A DNA stretch of 26,272 nucleotides from Candidatus Kaiserbacteria bacterium RIFCSPLOWO2_02_FULL_54_13 (GTDB taxonomy: Bacteria > Patescibacteriota > Minisyncoccia > Phycocordibacterales > Phycocordibacteraceae): NCBI GenBank assembly GCA_001783465.1, contig MFMI01000008.1:702-26973 (forward strand), read 5' to 3'. Each line of letters opens with the position of its first letter. Position 1 is the stretch's first letter. The notes under the pieces are model-generated. The model made no database searches and had not been told where the DNA came from. It was given only the letters and a program-made list of their open reading frames with translations. Below, piece after piece: positions 6,742 to 14,540 of the stretch. A program made the translations under genes and the position numbers.

Positions 6742-8820
6742 ATGTCCAGTCAATTCAAACTCCATCTACCATTCCAGCCGGCGGGGGACCAGCCGCAGGC
6801 TATAGAGAAGCTTGGAGAAGGGCTCAAGCGCGGTTTACGGCATCAGACCCTTTTCGGCGTGACCGGGAGCGGGAAGACCTTCACCGTGGCGAATGTTATT
6901 GCAAAGAATGATAAGCCGACTCTCGTGCTCGCGCACAATAAGACGCTCGCGGCGCAGCTCGCACAGGAGTATCGGGAATTCTTCCCCACAAACGCCGTCC
7001 ACTACTTCGTCTCCTACTACGACTACTATCAGCCGGAGGCGTATATCGCGCACTCGGACACCTACATTGAGAAAGAGGCGATGATAAACGCCGAGATAGA
7101 CCGCCTGCGTCACGCGGCGACGCAGGCACTGCTCACGCGCAAAGATGTCATCATCGTCGCATCTGTTTCTGCGATTTATGGTCTCGGTTCCCCAGAGGAA
7201 TATGAAAAGGTGCACGTTAAACTGGAAGCTGGACAGCTAGAAACTAGAGGCTCGTTAATACGCAAATTAGTGGGAATATATTTTGAGCGCACGAACGTCG
7301 ACCTCAATCCGGGGCAGTTGCGTGCTATCGGCAACTCGCTTGAATTTATGCCAGTGAACGAGCGCGTTATCTATCGCGTTATCTTCACTGGCGACGAAAT
7401 CGCGAATGTAGAAAAACTTGACCCAGTATCGCGTGCAAAGTTATCAGAACCAAAAAATGTTTTTGTATTTCCTGCCAAGCACTTCATCACGAGTGAAGAG
7501 AAGCGCAATCGCGCAATTGAAGATATTAAATTGGAATTGGAAGAACAGCTCGCCAAGTTTAAGCGTGAAGAGAAGCCGCTTGAAGCCGAGCGCCTGAAGC
7601 GCCGTACCCTTCATGACCTTGCGCTCATCCGTGAGCTCGGCTACACAAGCGGTATTGAGAATTATTCGCGCCACTTCGACGGGAGGAAGCCGGGTGAGCC
7701 GCCCTTCACCCTCCTCAGCTACTTCAAGCGCTGTGACAAAAAGTTTCTCACCGTCATAGACGAGTCGCATGTCACCGTCCCGCAGATTGGCGGCATGTAC
7801 GCGGGAGACAAATCGCGCAAGGATGTGCTTGTTGAATACGGCTTCCGCCTCCCCTCGGCGCGCGACAATCGCCCGCTTACGTTTGAAGAATTTGAAGAGC
7901 GCGTGGGTCAGGTGCTCTACACGAGCGCGACGCCGGGGCCGTATGAGAAGAAGCATTCAGAACAAACGGTTGAACAAGTCATTCGCCCGACCGGTCTCGT
8001 AGACCCCGAGCTCGTCGTGCGCCCTGTTTCCGAAGGCACGGCAAATAGTATGATATATCATACAATTCAGCCGTACAGTGCATACGTCGGTCAGATCCAG
8101 GATTTTATTGAAGAAGCAGAAAAGACTATTAAAAATGGCGGGCGCGCGCTCGCGACCACACTCACCAAACAGATGGCCGAAGACCTCTCTGCATTTTTGA
8201 GAGAAAAAGGAATAAAGGCCGAATATCTACATTCAGACGTGAAGACGATTGACCGCATTGATATCCTCACCAACTTCCGCAAAGGCGAATTTGATATTCT
8301 TGTCGGTGTGAACTTACTCCGCGAGGGGCTGGACCTGCCCGAGGTGGAGCTCATCGGCATCTTGGATGCAGATAAAGAGGGCTTCTTGCGCTCCGAGACA
8401 TCGCTTATACAGACCATCGGGCGCGCCGCGCGTAATATCCTCGGTCGCGTGATTCTCTACGCTGATGTGATGACCGACTCTTTGGAGCGCGCTATCGGCG
8501 AGACGAACCGCCGTCGGGCGCTACAGGTCGCGTACAACGAGAAGCACGGCATCACGCCGAAGACGATTAAAAAAGAAATTCACGATATCGCCGCGTCTAT
8601 ACGTACGGAGCATCAGCGTACGATTGATGAACTACTCGTGTTGGATACGCTTGCGTATAAAGACGACCCGAAGGAGTTTATTAAGAGAAAGAGGGAAGAG
8701 ATGAGTGAGGCTGTAGAGCAGTTAGACTTTGAAACCGCCGCGCTTATCAGGGACGAAATCTATAAGCTGGAGGGCATCGGTCCTCGCGCTCGCAAACCCC
8801 GCACGCGCAAACCCCGTTAG
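6742..8820 (+). CDS. uvrB: excinuclease ABC subunit B
   Basis: A 692-residue damage-verifying helicase subunit of nucleotide excision repair. It receives DNA from UvrA and recruits UvrC. Walker A GVTGSGKT is at residues 39-46. The beta-hairpin block YYDYYQPEAYIAHSDTYIEK that grips one DNA strand, the Walker B-like VIDESH, helicase motifs V and VI (NLLREGLDLPEV, QTIGRAARN) and a C-terminal UVR motif (REEMSEAVEQLDFETA) for UvrC binding are all intact. Between VVRPVSEG and GQIQDFI lies an extra segment of about 15 residues carrying a long palindrome (8044-8067). The last residues R-K-P-R-stop are encoded by the 5' arm of the palindromic repeat at 8812-8840, after a short duplication (RKPRTRKPR). 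It is leaderless and stands alone in front of uvrA. Confidence 0.97.
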   Translation: MSSQFKLHLPFQPAGDQPQAIEKLGEGLKRGLRHQTLFGVTGSGKTFTVANVIAKNDKPTLVLAHNKTLAAQLAQEYREFFPTNAVHYFVSYYDYYQPEAYIAHSDTYIEKEAMINAEIDRLRHAATQALLTRKDVIIVASVSAIYGLGSPEEYEKVHVKLEAGQLETRGSLIRKLVGIYFERTNVDLNPGQLRAIGNSLEFMPVNERVIYRVIFTGDEIANVEKLDPVSRAKLSEPKNVFVFPAKHFITSEEKRNRAIEDIKLELEEQLAKFKREEKPLEAERLKRRTLHDLALIRELGYTSGIENYSRHFDGRKPGEPPFTLLSYFKRCDKKFLTVIDESHVTVPQIGGMYAGDKSRKDVLVEYGFRLPSARDNRPLTFEEFEERVGQVLYTSATPGPYEKKHSEQTVEQVIRPTGLVDPELVVRPVSEGTANSMIYHTIQPYSAYVGQIQDFIEEAEKTIKNGGRALATTLTKQMAEDLSAFLREKGIKAEYLHSDVKTIDRIDILTNFRKGEFDILVGVNLLREGLDLPEVELIGILDADKEGFLRSETSLIQTIGRAARNILGRVILYADVMTDSLERAIGETNRRRALQVAYNEKHGITPKTIKKEIHDIAASIRTEHQRTIDELLVLDTLAYKDDPKEFIKRKREEMSEAVEQLDFETAALIRDEIYKLEGIGPRARKPRTRKPR
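8044..8067. repeat. in-frame palindrome inside uvrB
   Basis: GTATGATATATCATAC (8048-8063) is a perfect 16-base palindrome. After one A/A mismatch, AAT (8044-8046) and ATT (8065-8067) extend it. It encodes residues about 435-442 within a segment absent from typical UvrB. Confidence 0.8.
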
Positions 8821-8840
8821 AAATCTGATTTCTAACGGGG
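8812..8840. repeat. palindromic repeat, TTAGAAATC family, copy 2
   Basis: The 14-base arms CCCCGTTAGAAATC (8812-8825) and GATTTCTAACGGGG (8827-8840) pair perfectly around one T. The forward GTTAG gives uvrB its stop (8818-8820). The reverse-strand GTTAG gives a stop (8834-8832) to an open frame on the opposite strand. Copies lie at 940-967 and 22720-22783. Confidence 0.92.
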
Positions 8841-8969
8841 CAAACCGTTTTCAGGCAGTTGAAAATAAAAGCCGCCGAGATCCATCTGTTGGATGAGCCC
8901 AACAATCTCGACGACTTTCTCGGGGTTCCTCACGGTAACCCATTCCTCCTCGCGGAGGTATCCATTTAA
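8832..8969 (-). pseudogene. small minus-strand open frame, probable gene remnant
   Basis: Between stops at 8970-8972 and 8832-8834 the minus strand encodes 45 residues with a natural-looking sequence, including EEWVTVRNPEKVVEIVGL and MDLGGFYFQLPENG. No ATG lies near its 5' end, and the only in-frame ATG is internal. It could start at a GTG within VTVRN, or be the tail of a gene that lost its head. It ends in L-P-R-stop supplied by the palindromic repeat, as uvrB does on the other strand. No family is recognised. Confidence 0.35.
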
Positions 8970-9126
8970 CTAGCCCCTGCCGTTCTCAAGCCCGTAAGCT
9001 TGCGGGAGGGATTTCGGGTAGGAACCACCCTGCTCACCAACGGAGAGTATAGGTCTAAAGATTAAAATACGCAATAATTGTGATATAGTCATACTGTACC
9101 TGCCCCGCCACGGGCAGGAGTTTCCA
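8841..9126. other. intergenic region between uvrB and uvrA
   Basis: About 300 bases without an intact gene. It holds the minus-strand remnant described separately (to 8969), a short imperfect hairpin CCCGTAAG/CTTGCGGG near 8993-9008, the extended -10 of uvrA (9081-9089), and a 7-bp hairpin (arms CCTGCCC and GGGCAGG, 9099-9118) whose 3' side runs into the uvrA Shine-Dalgarno. No further coding signal is seen between 8970 and 9080. Confidence 0.6.
9081..9089 (+). promoter_or_regulatory. extended -10 promoter of uvrA
   Basis: TGATATAGT fits TGnTATAnT. The predicted start is near 9096, giving a leader of about 30 bases that contains a hairpin and an AGGAG Shine-Dalgarno (9116-9120), 6 bases before the ATG. 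Unlike most genes here, uvrA would thus have a leader. Confidence 0.6.
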
Positions 9127-9195
9127 ATGAAAAAGACAACCCAGACACCCAACAAGAAGAGCGACCCCGACGCGCGACAAGCGGTCGGGGCAGGT
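9098..9195. repeat. inverted-repeat element spanning the uvrA leader and first 23 codons
   Basis: ACCTGCCCCG (9098-9107) and CGGGGCAGGT (9186-9195) are perfect 10-base inverted ends, 98 bases overall. Nested inside are two more hairpins: CCTGCCC/GGGCAGG (9099-9105, 9112-9118) and CCCCGAC/GTCGGGG (9165-9171, 9184-9190). The enclosed segment carries the Shine-Dalgarno, the start codon and an N-terminal extension that typical UvrA proteins lack. Confidence 0.65.
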
Positions 9196-11802
9196 TGGCT
9201 CACCGTGAAGGGTGCGCGTACGCATAATTTGAAGAATATTACGGTAGAGATGCCGCGAGGCGCGATGACGGTTATCACCGGCCTGTCGGGGAGCGGTAAG
9301 TCCTCGCTCGCTTTTGATACTATCTTCGCCGAAGGCCAGCGGCGTTATGTGGAGTCGCTCTCTGCGTATGCAAGGCAATTCCTCAACCAGATGGCGAAGC
9401 CGGATGTGGACGAGATATCAGGCCTCTCACCGGCCATCTCCATAGATCAGAAGAGCCGTTCTAATAATCCGCGCTCAACGGTTGCGACGGTGACTGAAAT
9501 TTATGATTATCTACGCGTGCTCTACGCACGCGCAGGTCAGCCCTATTGCATCCACCACGATGTGCCCATAACTAGACTGTCCAAGGAGGAAATCATAAAA
9601 ATAATCTTCTCGAAGTTGGAAGCTAGGGGCTGGAATAATCCAAACTCCAGCACCCAGATTCCAGCATCCAGAGTGATGGGCGTCCCTGTTGATAGGCGCT
9701 CCATCACGATTTATGCACCGGTCGTGGTCGGCAGGAAGGGAGAGTACTATCAGCTCCTTTATGACCTTCTCGGCAAGGGGTACGAGCGAGTCGTGGTAGA
9801 CGGTAAGGTACATTCGCTCCGCGAGAAGATAGTGATGGAGCGTAACAAAGTACACAGCATTGATGCAGTTGTGGATTCTATTTATGTTACGGAGTTCGCG
9901 CGGTCTACACAGAGCGCCCGCGAGCGTCTCTCTGAAGCGCTTGAACTCGCACTCAAGCAGGCCAACGGCCTCGTGAAGATACAGCACGCCGACGGTACGA
10001 TAGAAACGCTCTCATCAAAATTTATCTGTCCGGAGGACGGCGCGTCGTTCCCCGAGGTGGAGCCGCGTCTCTTCTCATTCAATTCGCCCTACGGCGCGTG
10101 CCCCGAATGCCACGGGCTCGGGACTGAATCGCTCTTTTCGGACACATCGTGTCCTACATGCGAGGGGAAGCGTTTGCGTCCCGAAGCACTTCGTGTTTAT
10201 TTAAAGAGTAAGAAGGATAAGACACTTGGCAAATCAATAGTGGACTTCACGAATATGTCTATCCGCGAAGCAAAGGACTTTGTGGATTCTATTGAACTTT
10301 CTGAAATGAAGTTTGATATTGCGATGCCGATTTTGAAAGAGATTGAGAGCCGTCTCACCTTTATGTTGAATGTCGGTCTGGATTATCTCACGCTCAACCG
10401 TTCTGCCGCCACTCTCTCTGGCGGCGAGGCACAGAGAATACGTCTCGCTTCACAGCTCGGGAGCGGGCTCACCGGCGCTCTCTACGTGCTTGATGAACCG
10501 ACCATCGGGCTCCACCAGCGCGACAACGCTCGGCTCATTAAGACATTGCTTATTTTGAAAGAGCTCGGGAACACCATTCTCGTCGTAGAGCACGACGAAG
10601 ATACCATTTATTCTTCCGACTATATCGTAGACATCGGCCCGGGTGCGGGCATTCACGGCGGTGAGGTCGTCGCCTCGGGCTGGCTGGACGATTTATTGAC
10701 TGCGAAGAAAAACGAGTCTGATTCGGTCACGCTCTCATATCTGCGACAAGAAAAAGAGATTCCCGTGCCCGAGACGCGCCGCACGAGCGAGAAGGGGTGG
10801 CTGAAGGTGCGTGGGGCGACCCTGCACAATCTCGTGAATCAGAATATTGACGTACCGCTCGGCAAGCTCGTCTGCGTCACCGGCGTCTCGGGGAGCGGGA
10901 AGTCTACGTTTCTGTATGATATTTTGCACCGCAACATTGCTGGGCGATTCGCACGTCGTGAAGCAAAGTTAGAGCATATCGCGTCCTTGACTGGCACCGA
11001 ATACGTCGGACGCGCTATCCTCATAGACCAGTCGCCCATCGGTCGCACCCCGCGTTCTAACCCGGCGACCTACACCGGCGCGTTCACGCACATCCGCGAC
11101 CTCTTCGCCGCCACGCCGGAGGCGCGCGCGAGAGGGTGGAAGCCCGGTCGCTTCTCCTTCAACGTCCCCGGCGGTCGCTGTGAGGCCTGCCAAGGCAACG
11201 GCTCTATCGCGGTAGAGATGCATTTCTTGCCCACGGTGTATGTGACCTGCGATATCTGCATGGGGAAGCGTTTTATGAAAGAAACATTGGAGGTGACGTT
11301 CCGTGGAAAAAATATCTACGACGTGCTCCAGATGACGATTGAAGAAGCGGAGAAGTTTTTCGGCGACATTCCCGCTATCAACGAGCGCTTGATGAGTTTG
11401 AATGCAACGGGGCTTGAATACCTCACGCTGGGGCAGAACGCGACGACGCTCTCGGGCGGTGAGGCACAGCGGGTCAAGATAGCGAGCGAGCTCTATCGCT
11501 CGCAGACGATGAAGACGATTTATCTGCTTGACGAGCCGACTGTCGGCCTTCATTACGAAGATGTGAAAAAGCTTATTGAGATACTGCAGGAGCTCGTGCG
11601 GCGCGGCAACACGGTCGTGGTGATTGAGCACAATCTTGATGTCATAAAGAATTCCGACTACGTGATTGACTTCGGTCCCGACGGCGGCGCAAAGGGCGGT
11701 AAAATAGTGGCGAAAGGCACGCCTGAAGAGGTCGCTGGCACAGAAGGCTCGCACACGGGCGAGTATCTTGATAAAATTTTGAAGCGTCACAAAAAGAAAT
11801 AG
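9127..11802 (+). CDS. uvrA: excinuclease ABC subunit A
   Basis: An 891-residue damage sensor of nucleotide excision repair, a dimeric double-ABC ATPase that loads UvrB. The first cassette has Walker A GLSGSGKS (residues 52-59) and signature LSGGEAQRIRLASQ. The second has GVSGSGKST and LSGGEAQRVKIA, each followed by its LDEPT Walker B. Two zinc modules are intact (ACPECHGLG...CPTCEGKR and GRCEACQGNG...CDICMGKR). The native start should lie close to GWLTVKGARTHNLKNI; the roughly 23 residues before it come from an inverted-repeat element. A second low-complexity insertion (residues about 166-182, N/P/S/Q-rich) precedes the IYAPVV strand. The M23 peptidase gene follows after 6 bases. Confidence 0.97.
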   Translation: MKKTTQTPNKKSDPDARQAVGAGWLTVKGARTHNLKNITVEMPRGAMTVITGLSGSGKSSLAFDTIFAEGQRRYVESLSAYARQFLNQMAKPDVDEISGLSPAISIDQKSRSNNPRSTVATVTEIYDYLRVLYARAGQPYCIHHDVPITRLSKEEIIKIIFSKLEARGWNNPNSSTQIPASRVMGVPVDRRSITIYAPVVVGRKGEYYQLLYDLLGKGYERVVVDGKVHSLREKIVMERNKVHSIDAVVDSIYVTEFARSTQSARERLSEALELALKQANGLVKIQHADGTIETLSSKFICPEDGASFPEVEPRLFSFNSPYGACPECHGLGTESLFSDTSCPTCEGKRLRPEALRVYLKSKKDKTLGKSIVDFTNMSIREAKDFVDSIELSEMKFDIAMPILKEIESRLTFMLNVGLDYLTLNRSAATLSGGEAQRIRLASQLGSGLTGALYVLDEPTIGLHQRDNARLIKTLLILKELGNTILVVEHDEDTIYSSDYIVDIGPGAGIHGGEVVASGWLDDLLTAKKNESDSVTLSYLRQEKEIPVPETRRTSEKGWLKVRGATLHNLVNQNIDVPLGKLVCVTGVSGSGKSTFLYDILHRNIAGRFARREAKLEHIASLTGTEYVGRAILIDQSPIGRTPRSNPATYTGAFTHIRDLFAATPEARARGWKPGRFSFNVPGGRCEACQGNGSIAVEMHFLPTVYVTCDICMGKRFMKETLEVTFRGKNIYDVLQMTIEEAEKFFGDIPAINERLMSLNATGLEYLTLGQNATTLSGGEAQRVKIASELYRSQTMKTIYLLDEPTVGLHYEDVKKLIEILQELVRRGNTVVVIEHNLDVIKNSDYVIDFGPDGGAKGGKIVAKGTPEEVAGTEGSHTGEYLDKILKRHKKK
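9629..9665. repeat. in-frame inverted repeat with CCAG-rich core inside uvrA
   Basis: GCTGGAAT (9629-9636) and ATTCCAGC (9658-9665) are perfect inverted arms. The stretch between and after them is built of CCAG/CCA units (CTCCAGCACCCAGATTCCAG). It encodes an insertion of about 15 residues relative to typical UvrA. Confidence 0.6.
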
Positions 11803-11808
11803 TATGGT

Positions 11809-12267
11809 ATGAAAAGCAAAACAAAAAACACCTATTCGTATCCCGTGGAGATTTCGAATGAAGTCAGAATCACATACGACGAGTCGCCAGCACATGTAGG
11901 TAATCTGGCGTACTCAGTTGATTTTATTTGTAAGGAGGGAACGGAAGTAAAAGCTACAGAGGACGGTATCGTTGTAGATCTCAAATCTGATTCGGACACA
12001 GGCGGAGAGGATCAATCAATGGAACCTCTCGGAAATTTTATTGAAATCCAGCACGAAAATGATGAATATTCCGAATACGAACACCTAAAAAAGAATGGAA
12101 TGATGGTTAAAATCGGTGATCGCGTTAAGAAAGGTCAGATTATCGGTCACAGCGGTGCAACCGGTTGGCTAGCACATCTAGGTCCACACCTGCACTTTAT
12201 GGTCGGGGAATATGGGAATCTTGATGAGTACAAAACCTTGTCTATTGTATGGAAAGAAGCGAACTAA
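11809..12267 (+). CDS. M23 family (LytM-like) metallopeptidase, no signal peptide
   Basis: A 152-residue protein made almost only of a LytM/lysostaphin-type fold. Candidate zinc ligands are His29 and Asp38 (in AHVGNLAYSVDF), with catalytic His92 (YEHL) and the HLHF motif (His127, His129). G-x-V and GQIIGHSGATGW turns are typical of the family. M23 enzymes cut peptidoglycan cross-links, but this one lacks a signal peptide or membrane helix, so either export is non-classical or it works on another substrate. It sits between uvrA and uvrC, and its last 19 bases overlap the uvrC start, so it is probably co-transcribed with repair genes. Its codon use is more AT-rich than its neighbours, which hints at separate acquisition. 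Confidence 0.85.
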   Translation: MKSKTKNTYSYPVEISNEVRITYDESPAHVGNLAYSVDFICKEGTEVKATEDGIVVDLKSDSDTGGEDQSMEPLGNFIEIQHENDEYSEYEHLKKNGMMVKIGDRVKKGQIIGHSGATGWLAHLGPHLHFMVGEYGNLDEYKTLSIVWKEAN

Positions 12268-13547
12268 GTAAATTCGACCTGCCGGATGTGCCGGGGGTGT
12301 ATCTCTTTAAGCAGGGAAGGAAGGTGCTGTATGTCGGCAAAGCGACATCGCTGCGCGACCGCGTGCGTTCTTATTTTGACGATGATTTGATTACGACGCG
12401 CGGGCCGCGCGTGGTAGATATGGTGACAATGGCCGACAAGGTCGCGTTTGAGCCGACGCCGACGGTGCTGGAGGCGCTCGTGCACGAGGCCGCGCTTATT
12501 AAGAAATATATGCCGCACGCAAATGTGGACGGCAAAGACGACAAGACCTTTCTCTACGCAGTCATCACACAGGAAGATATTCCGCGCGTGCTCGTCGTGC
12601 GAGGCAAGAGTATCAATTTCAAGAATCGCACAGCACTACTCCCTACAACCTACAACCTACAATCTATTTTCGGTCCATTCCCGTCAGGAACGCAACTGCG
12701 CGAGGGCCTGCGCCTCATCCGCCGCATTTTTCCTTTCTTTGATACCTCCAAACCTGTAGGAGCAAAGGGGAAACACCAAGCAGCACACATAGAATTCAAT
12801 ACGCAAATCGGACAGTACCCGCGTGGCATGAGGTTTACCTTAACATCGCCTATAGGACAAAATAAGGTAAACCTCAAAATGTATCGGAAGTCAATACGGA
12901 AAGTAATGTTGTTCCTCTCTGGGCGCGGAAAAGAATTGCGGCGTAAGCTTGAACGCGAGATGCGCGAGGCCGCGCGCGAAGAACGTTTTGAGGACGCCGC
13001 CGAGGCGCGTCGCGAACTCTTCGCGCTCGACCACATCCAAGACGTCTCGCTCATCAAAGACGATGCTCGATGTTCTTATGAACAGCCGACCGTCAAAGAT
13101 AAGAATATGCGGATTGAGGCGTATGATACGGCGCATTTGAGCGGGACCAATGCGATTGGAGTGATGACTGTTGTGGTAGATGGTATGCCGGTTAAGAAAG
13201 AGTATCGGACCTTCCGCATCCGCGGAGTGAAAAAGAACGATGACATCGCGTCGCTGAAAGAAATTCTCTCGCGCCGATTGAGACACCCGGAATGGCAATT
13301 TCCAAAAGTAATCGTGGTGGACGGAGGGAAGACGCAGAAAAAAGAGGCCGAAAAAGTTATTAAAGAGGCCGGGTTCAGTATCCTAGTAGCCGCAGTCGTG
13401 AAAGACGAGCGGCACCGTCCGCGCGAAGTCATAGGAGCGCGGGCGGCCGGCATCTCCGAGGCCGATGCCGTCCTCGCCAACGCCGAGGCGCACCGCTTCT
13501 CGCTCTCTTGCCACCGCCGCGCCCGCTCACGGGCTATGCGTTCATAA
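12249..13547 (+). CDS. uvrC: excinuclease ABC subunit C, short form
   Basis: A 432-residue dual-incision nuclease, against about 600 in most bacteria. The N-terminal GIY-YIG domain (VPGVYLFKQGRKVLYVGKATSL, residues about 14-35) makes the 3' cut. A UVR motif lies near residues 237-255. The RNase H-like domain (EAYDTAHLSGTNAIGVM, VVDGGKTQ) makes the 5' cut. The protein ends just after the last conserved block (FSLSCHRRARSRA), so the C-terminal helix-hairpin-helix DNA-binding domain is missing. The cysteine cluster that holds an iron-sulphur centre in E. coli UvrC is absent: no Cys occurs before residue about 275, and a 14-bp palindrome occupies the adjoining segment. A heptamer tandem repeat also lies in frame. 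It overlaps the peptidase gene. Confidence 0.93.
   Translation: MERSELSKFDLPDVPGVYLFKQGRKVLYVGKATSLRDRVRSYFDDDLITTRGPRVVDMVTMADKVAFEPTPTVLEALVHEAALIKKYMPHANVDGKDDKTFLYAVITQEDIPRVLVVRGKSINFKNRTALLPTTYNLQSIFGPFPSGTQLREGLRLIRRIFPFFDTSKPVGAKGKHQAAHIEFNTQIGQYPRGMRFTLTSPIGQNKVNLKMYRKSIRKVMLFLSGRGKELRRKLEREMREAAREERFEDAAEARRELFALDHIQDVSLIKDDARCSYEQPTVKDKNMRIEAYDTAHLSGTNAIGVMTVVVDGMPVKKEYRTFRIRGVKKNDDIASLKEILSRRLRHPEWQFPKVIVVDGGKTQKKEAEKVIKEAGFSILVAAVVKDERHRPREVIGARAAGISEADAVLANAEAHRFSLSCHRRARSRAMRS
12643..12663 (+). repeat. heptanucleotide tandem repeat in uvrC
   Basis: Three units of CTACAAC (the last ends in T) encode part of an insertion LLPTTYNLQS near residues 132-139. The unit length of 7 is not a multiple of 3, so gain or loss of one copy would shift the uvrC frame. 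Confidence 0.75.
12829..12876. repeat. in-frame 14-bp inverted repeat inside uvrC
   Basis: TGAGGTTTACCTTA (12829-12842) and TAAGGTAAACCTCA (12863-12876) pair perfectly around a 20-base loop. They encode residues about 194-210, next to the place where the cysteine cluster would be in E. coli UvrC. Confidence 0.88.
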
Positions 13548-13552
13548 GTGTT

Positions 13553-13561
13553 TGGTATACT
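13553..13561 (+). promoter_or_regulatory. extended -10 promoter of ddl, leaderless geometry
   Basis: TGGTATACT is a perfect extended -10, with 7 bases (TACCCGC) before the ATG at 13569. It lies right after the uvrC stop. It closely resembles the holin-like promoter, including the bases after the box. Confidence 0.72.
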
Positions 13562-13568
13562 TACCCGC

Positions 13569-14537
13569 ATGCAAACCATCGTCGGGGTGTTGCGGGGCGG
13601 GCCAAGTCGCGAGCATGAGATCTCGCTCCGGAGCGGAGCGGCGATGCTCGCGAACCTGCCAGAGGAGCGATACGATGCTCGCGATATTTATATTGACAGA
13701 AGCGGACAATGGCACGACCGCGGCCGCCCGACGGCGCCCGAGCGCGTCTTGCGCCAAATAGATGTCGCGCTCCTCCCGCTCCACGGAGAATATGGCGAGG
13801 GCGGGGAAGTACAGAGACTCCTTGAACGTTTCGGAGTGCCCTACAGCGGTGCCGACGCCTTCGGCTCGCATCTCGCGCGACACAAGGTTATCGCGAAGGC
13901 GCGTGCGCGCGACGCCGGATTCCTCACGCCAGACTTCCGTTACGTAGAACGCGCCGAAGATATTGAAGCGGGAGCAAAAGATGTCATCCGCAGTTTCCAT
14001 CAGCCAGTTGTCGTGAAGCCAATTGCGTGGGGCTCGTCGGTCGGCATCTCTATTGTCGGCGGCTACGCGCCAGTGCTCGCCGCCATTCGGAAACTTTTTG
14101 CCGAGAGAGCCGAGAGCGTCGTCGTTGAAGAATATATCCGCGGCAGGGAGGCGACGGCCGGCGTCGTAGAGGGACTGCGCGGTGAGACGCTCTACGCGCT
14201 CCCGACAGTTGAAATCATTCCTCCCGCCGGCGACTTCTTCTCCTACGAATCCAAATATTCTGATGAGACAAAAGAAATCACTCCCGGCCGCTTCACGCGC
14301 GTGGAGAACGAAGAGATGCAGAGAATCGCGAAGATGATGCATCGCGCGCTGGAGCAGAAGCATTACTCTCGGACGGACTTCATCGTGTCGCCGAGGGGCA
14401 TCTACTTCTTGGAGACCAACAGCGCCGCCGCGGTGGGGCTCACCGCCGGGTCGCTCCTGCCAAAGTCGCTCGCCGCCGTCGGCGTCACGTTCCGCGACTT
14501 CCTCGCACATCTGGTCAACCTCGCGTTGGGGAGATAG
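13569..14537 (+). CDS. ddl: D-alanine--D-alanine ligase
   Basis: A 322-residue ATP-grasp enzyme that joins two D-Ala for the peptidoglycan stem peptide. Family blocks are GGPSREHEISLRSG at the N-terminus, LPLHGEYGEGGEVQ, GSSVGIS in the ATP-binding region, VEEYIRGRE, and a metal-binding end block FLETNSAAAVGLT. The Glu and Asn metal ligands remain in that end block, but the usual N-T-x-P-G-M-T loop is changed to N-S-A-A-A-V-G-L-T, which is unusual in the omega/substrate region. The ATG at 13569 was chosen over the upstream GTG because the promoter lies between them. The HD-domain gene follows after 3 bases. Confidence 0.9.
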   Translation: MQTIVGVLRGGPSREHEISLRSGAAMLANLPEERYDARDIYIDRSGQWHDRGRPTAPERVLRQIDVALLPLHGEYGEGGEVQRLLERFGVPYSGADAFGSHLARHKVIAKARARDAGFLTPDFRYVERAEDIEAGAKDVIRSFHQPVVVKPIAWGSSVGISIVGGYAPVLAAIRKLFAERAESVVVEEYIRGREATAGVVEGLRGETLYALPTVEIIPPAGDFFSYESKYSDETKEITPGRFTRVENEEMQRIAKMMHRALEQKHYSRTDFIVSPRGIYFLETNSAAAVGLTAGSLLPKSLAAVGVTFRDFLAHLVNLALGR

Positions 14538-14540
14538 AAC

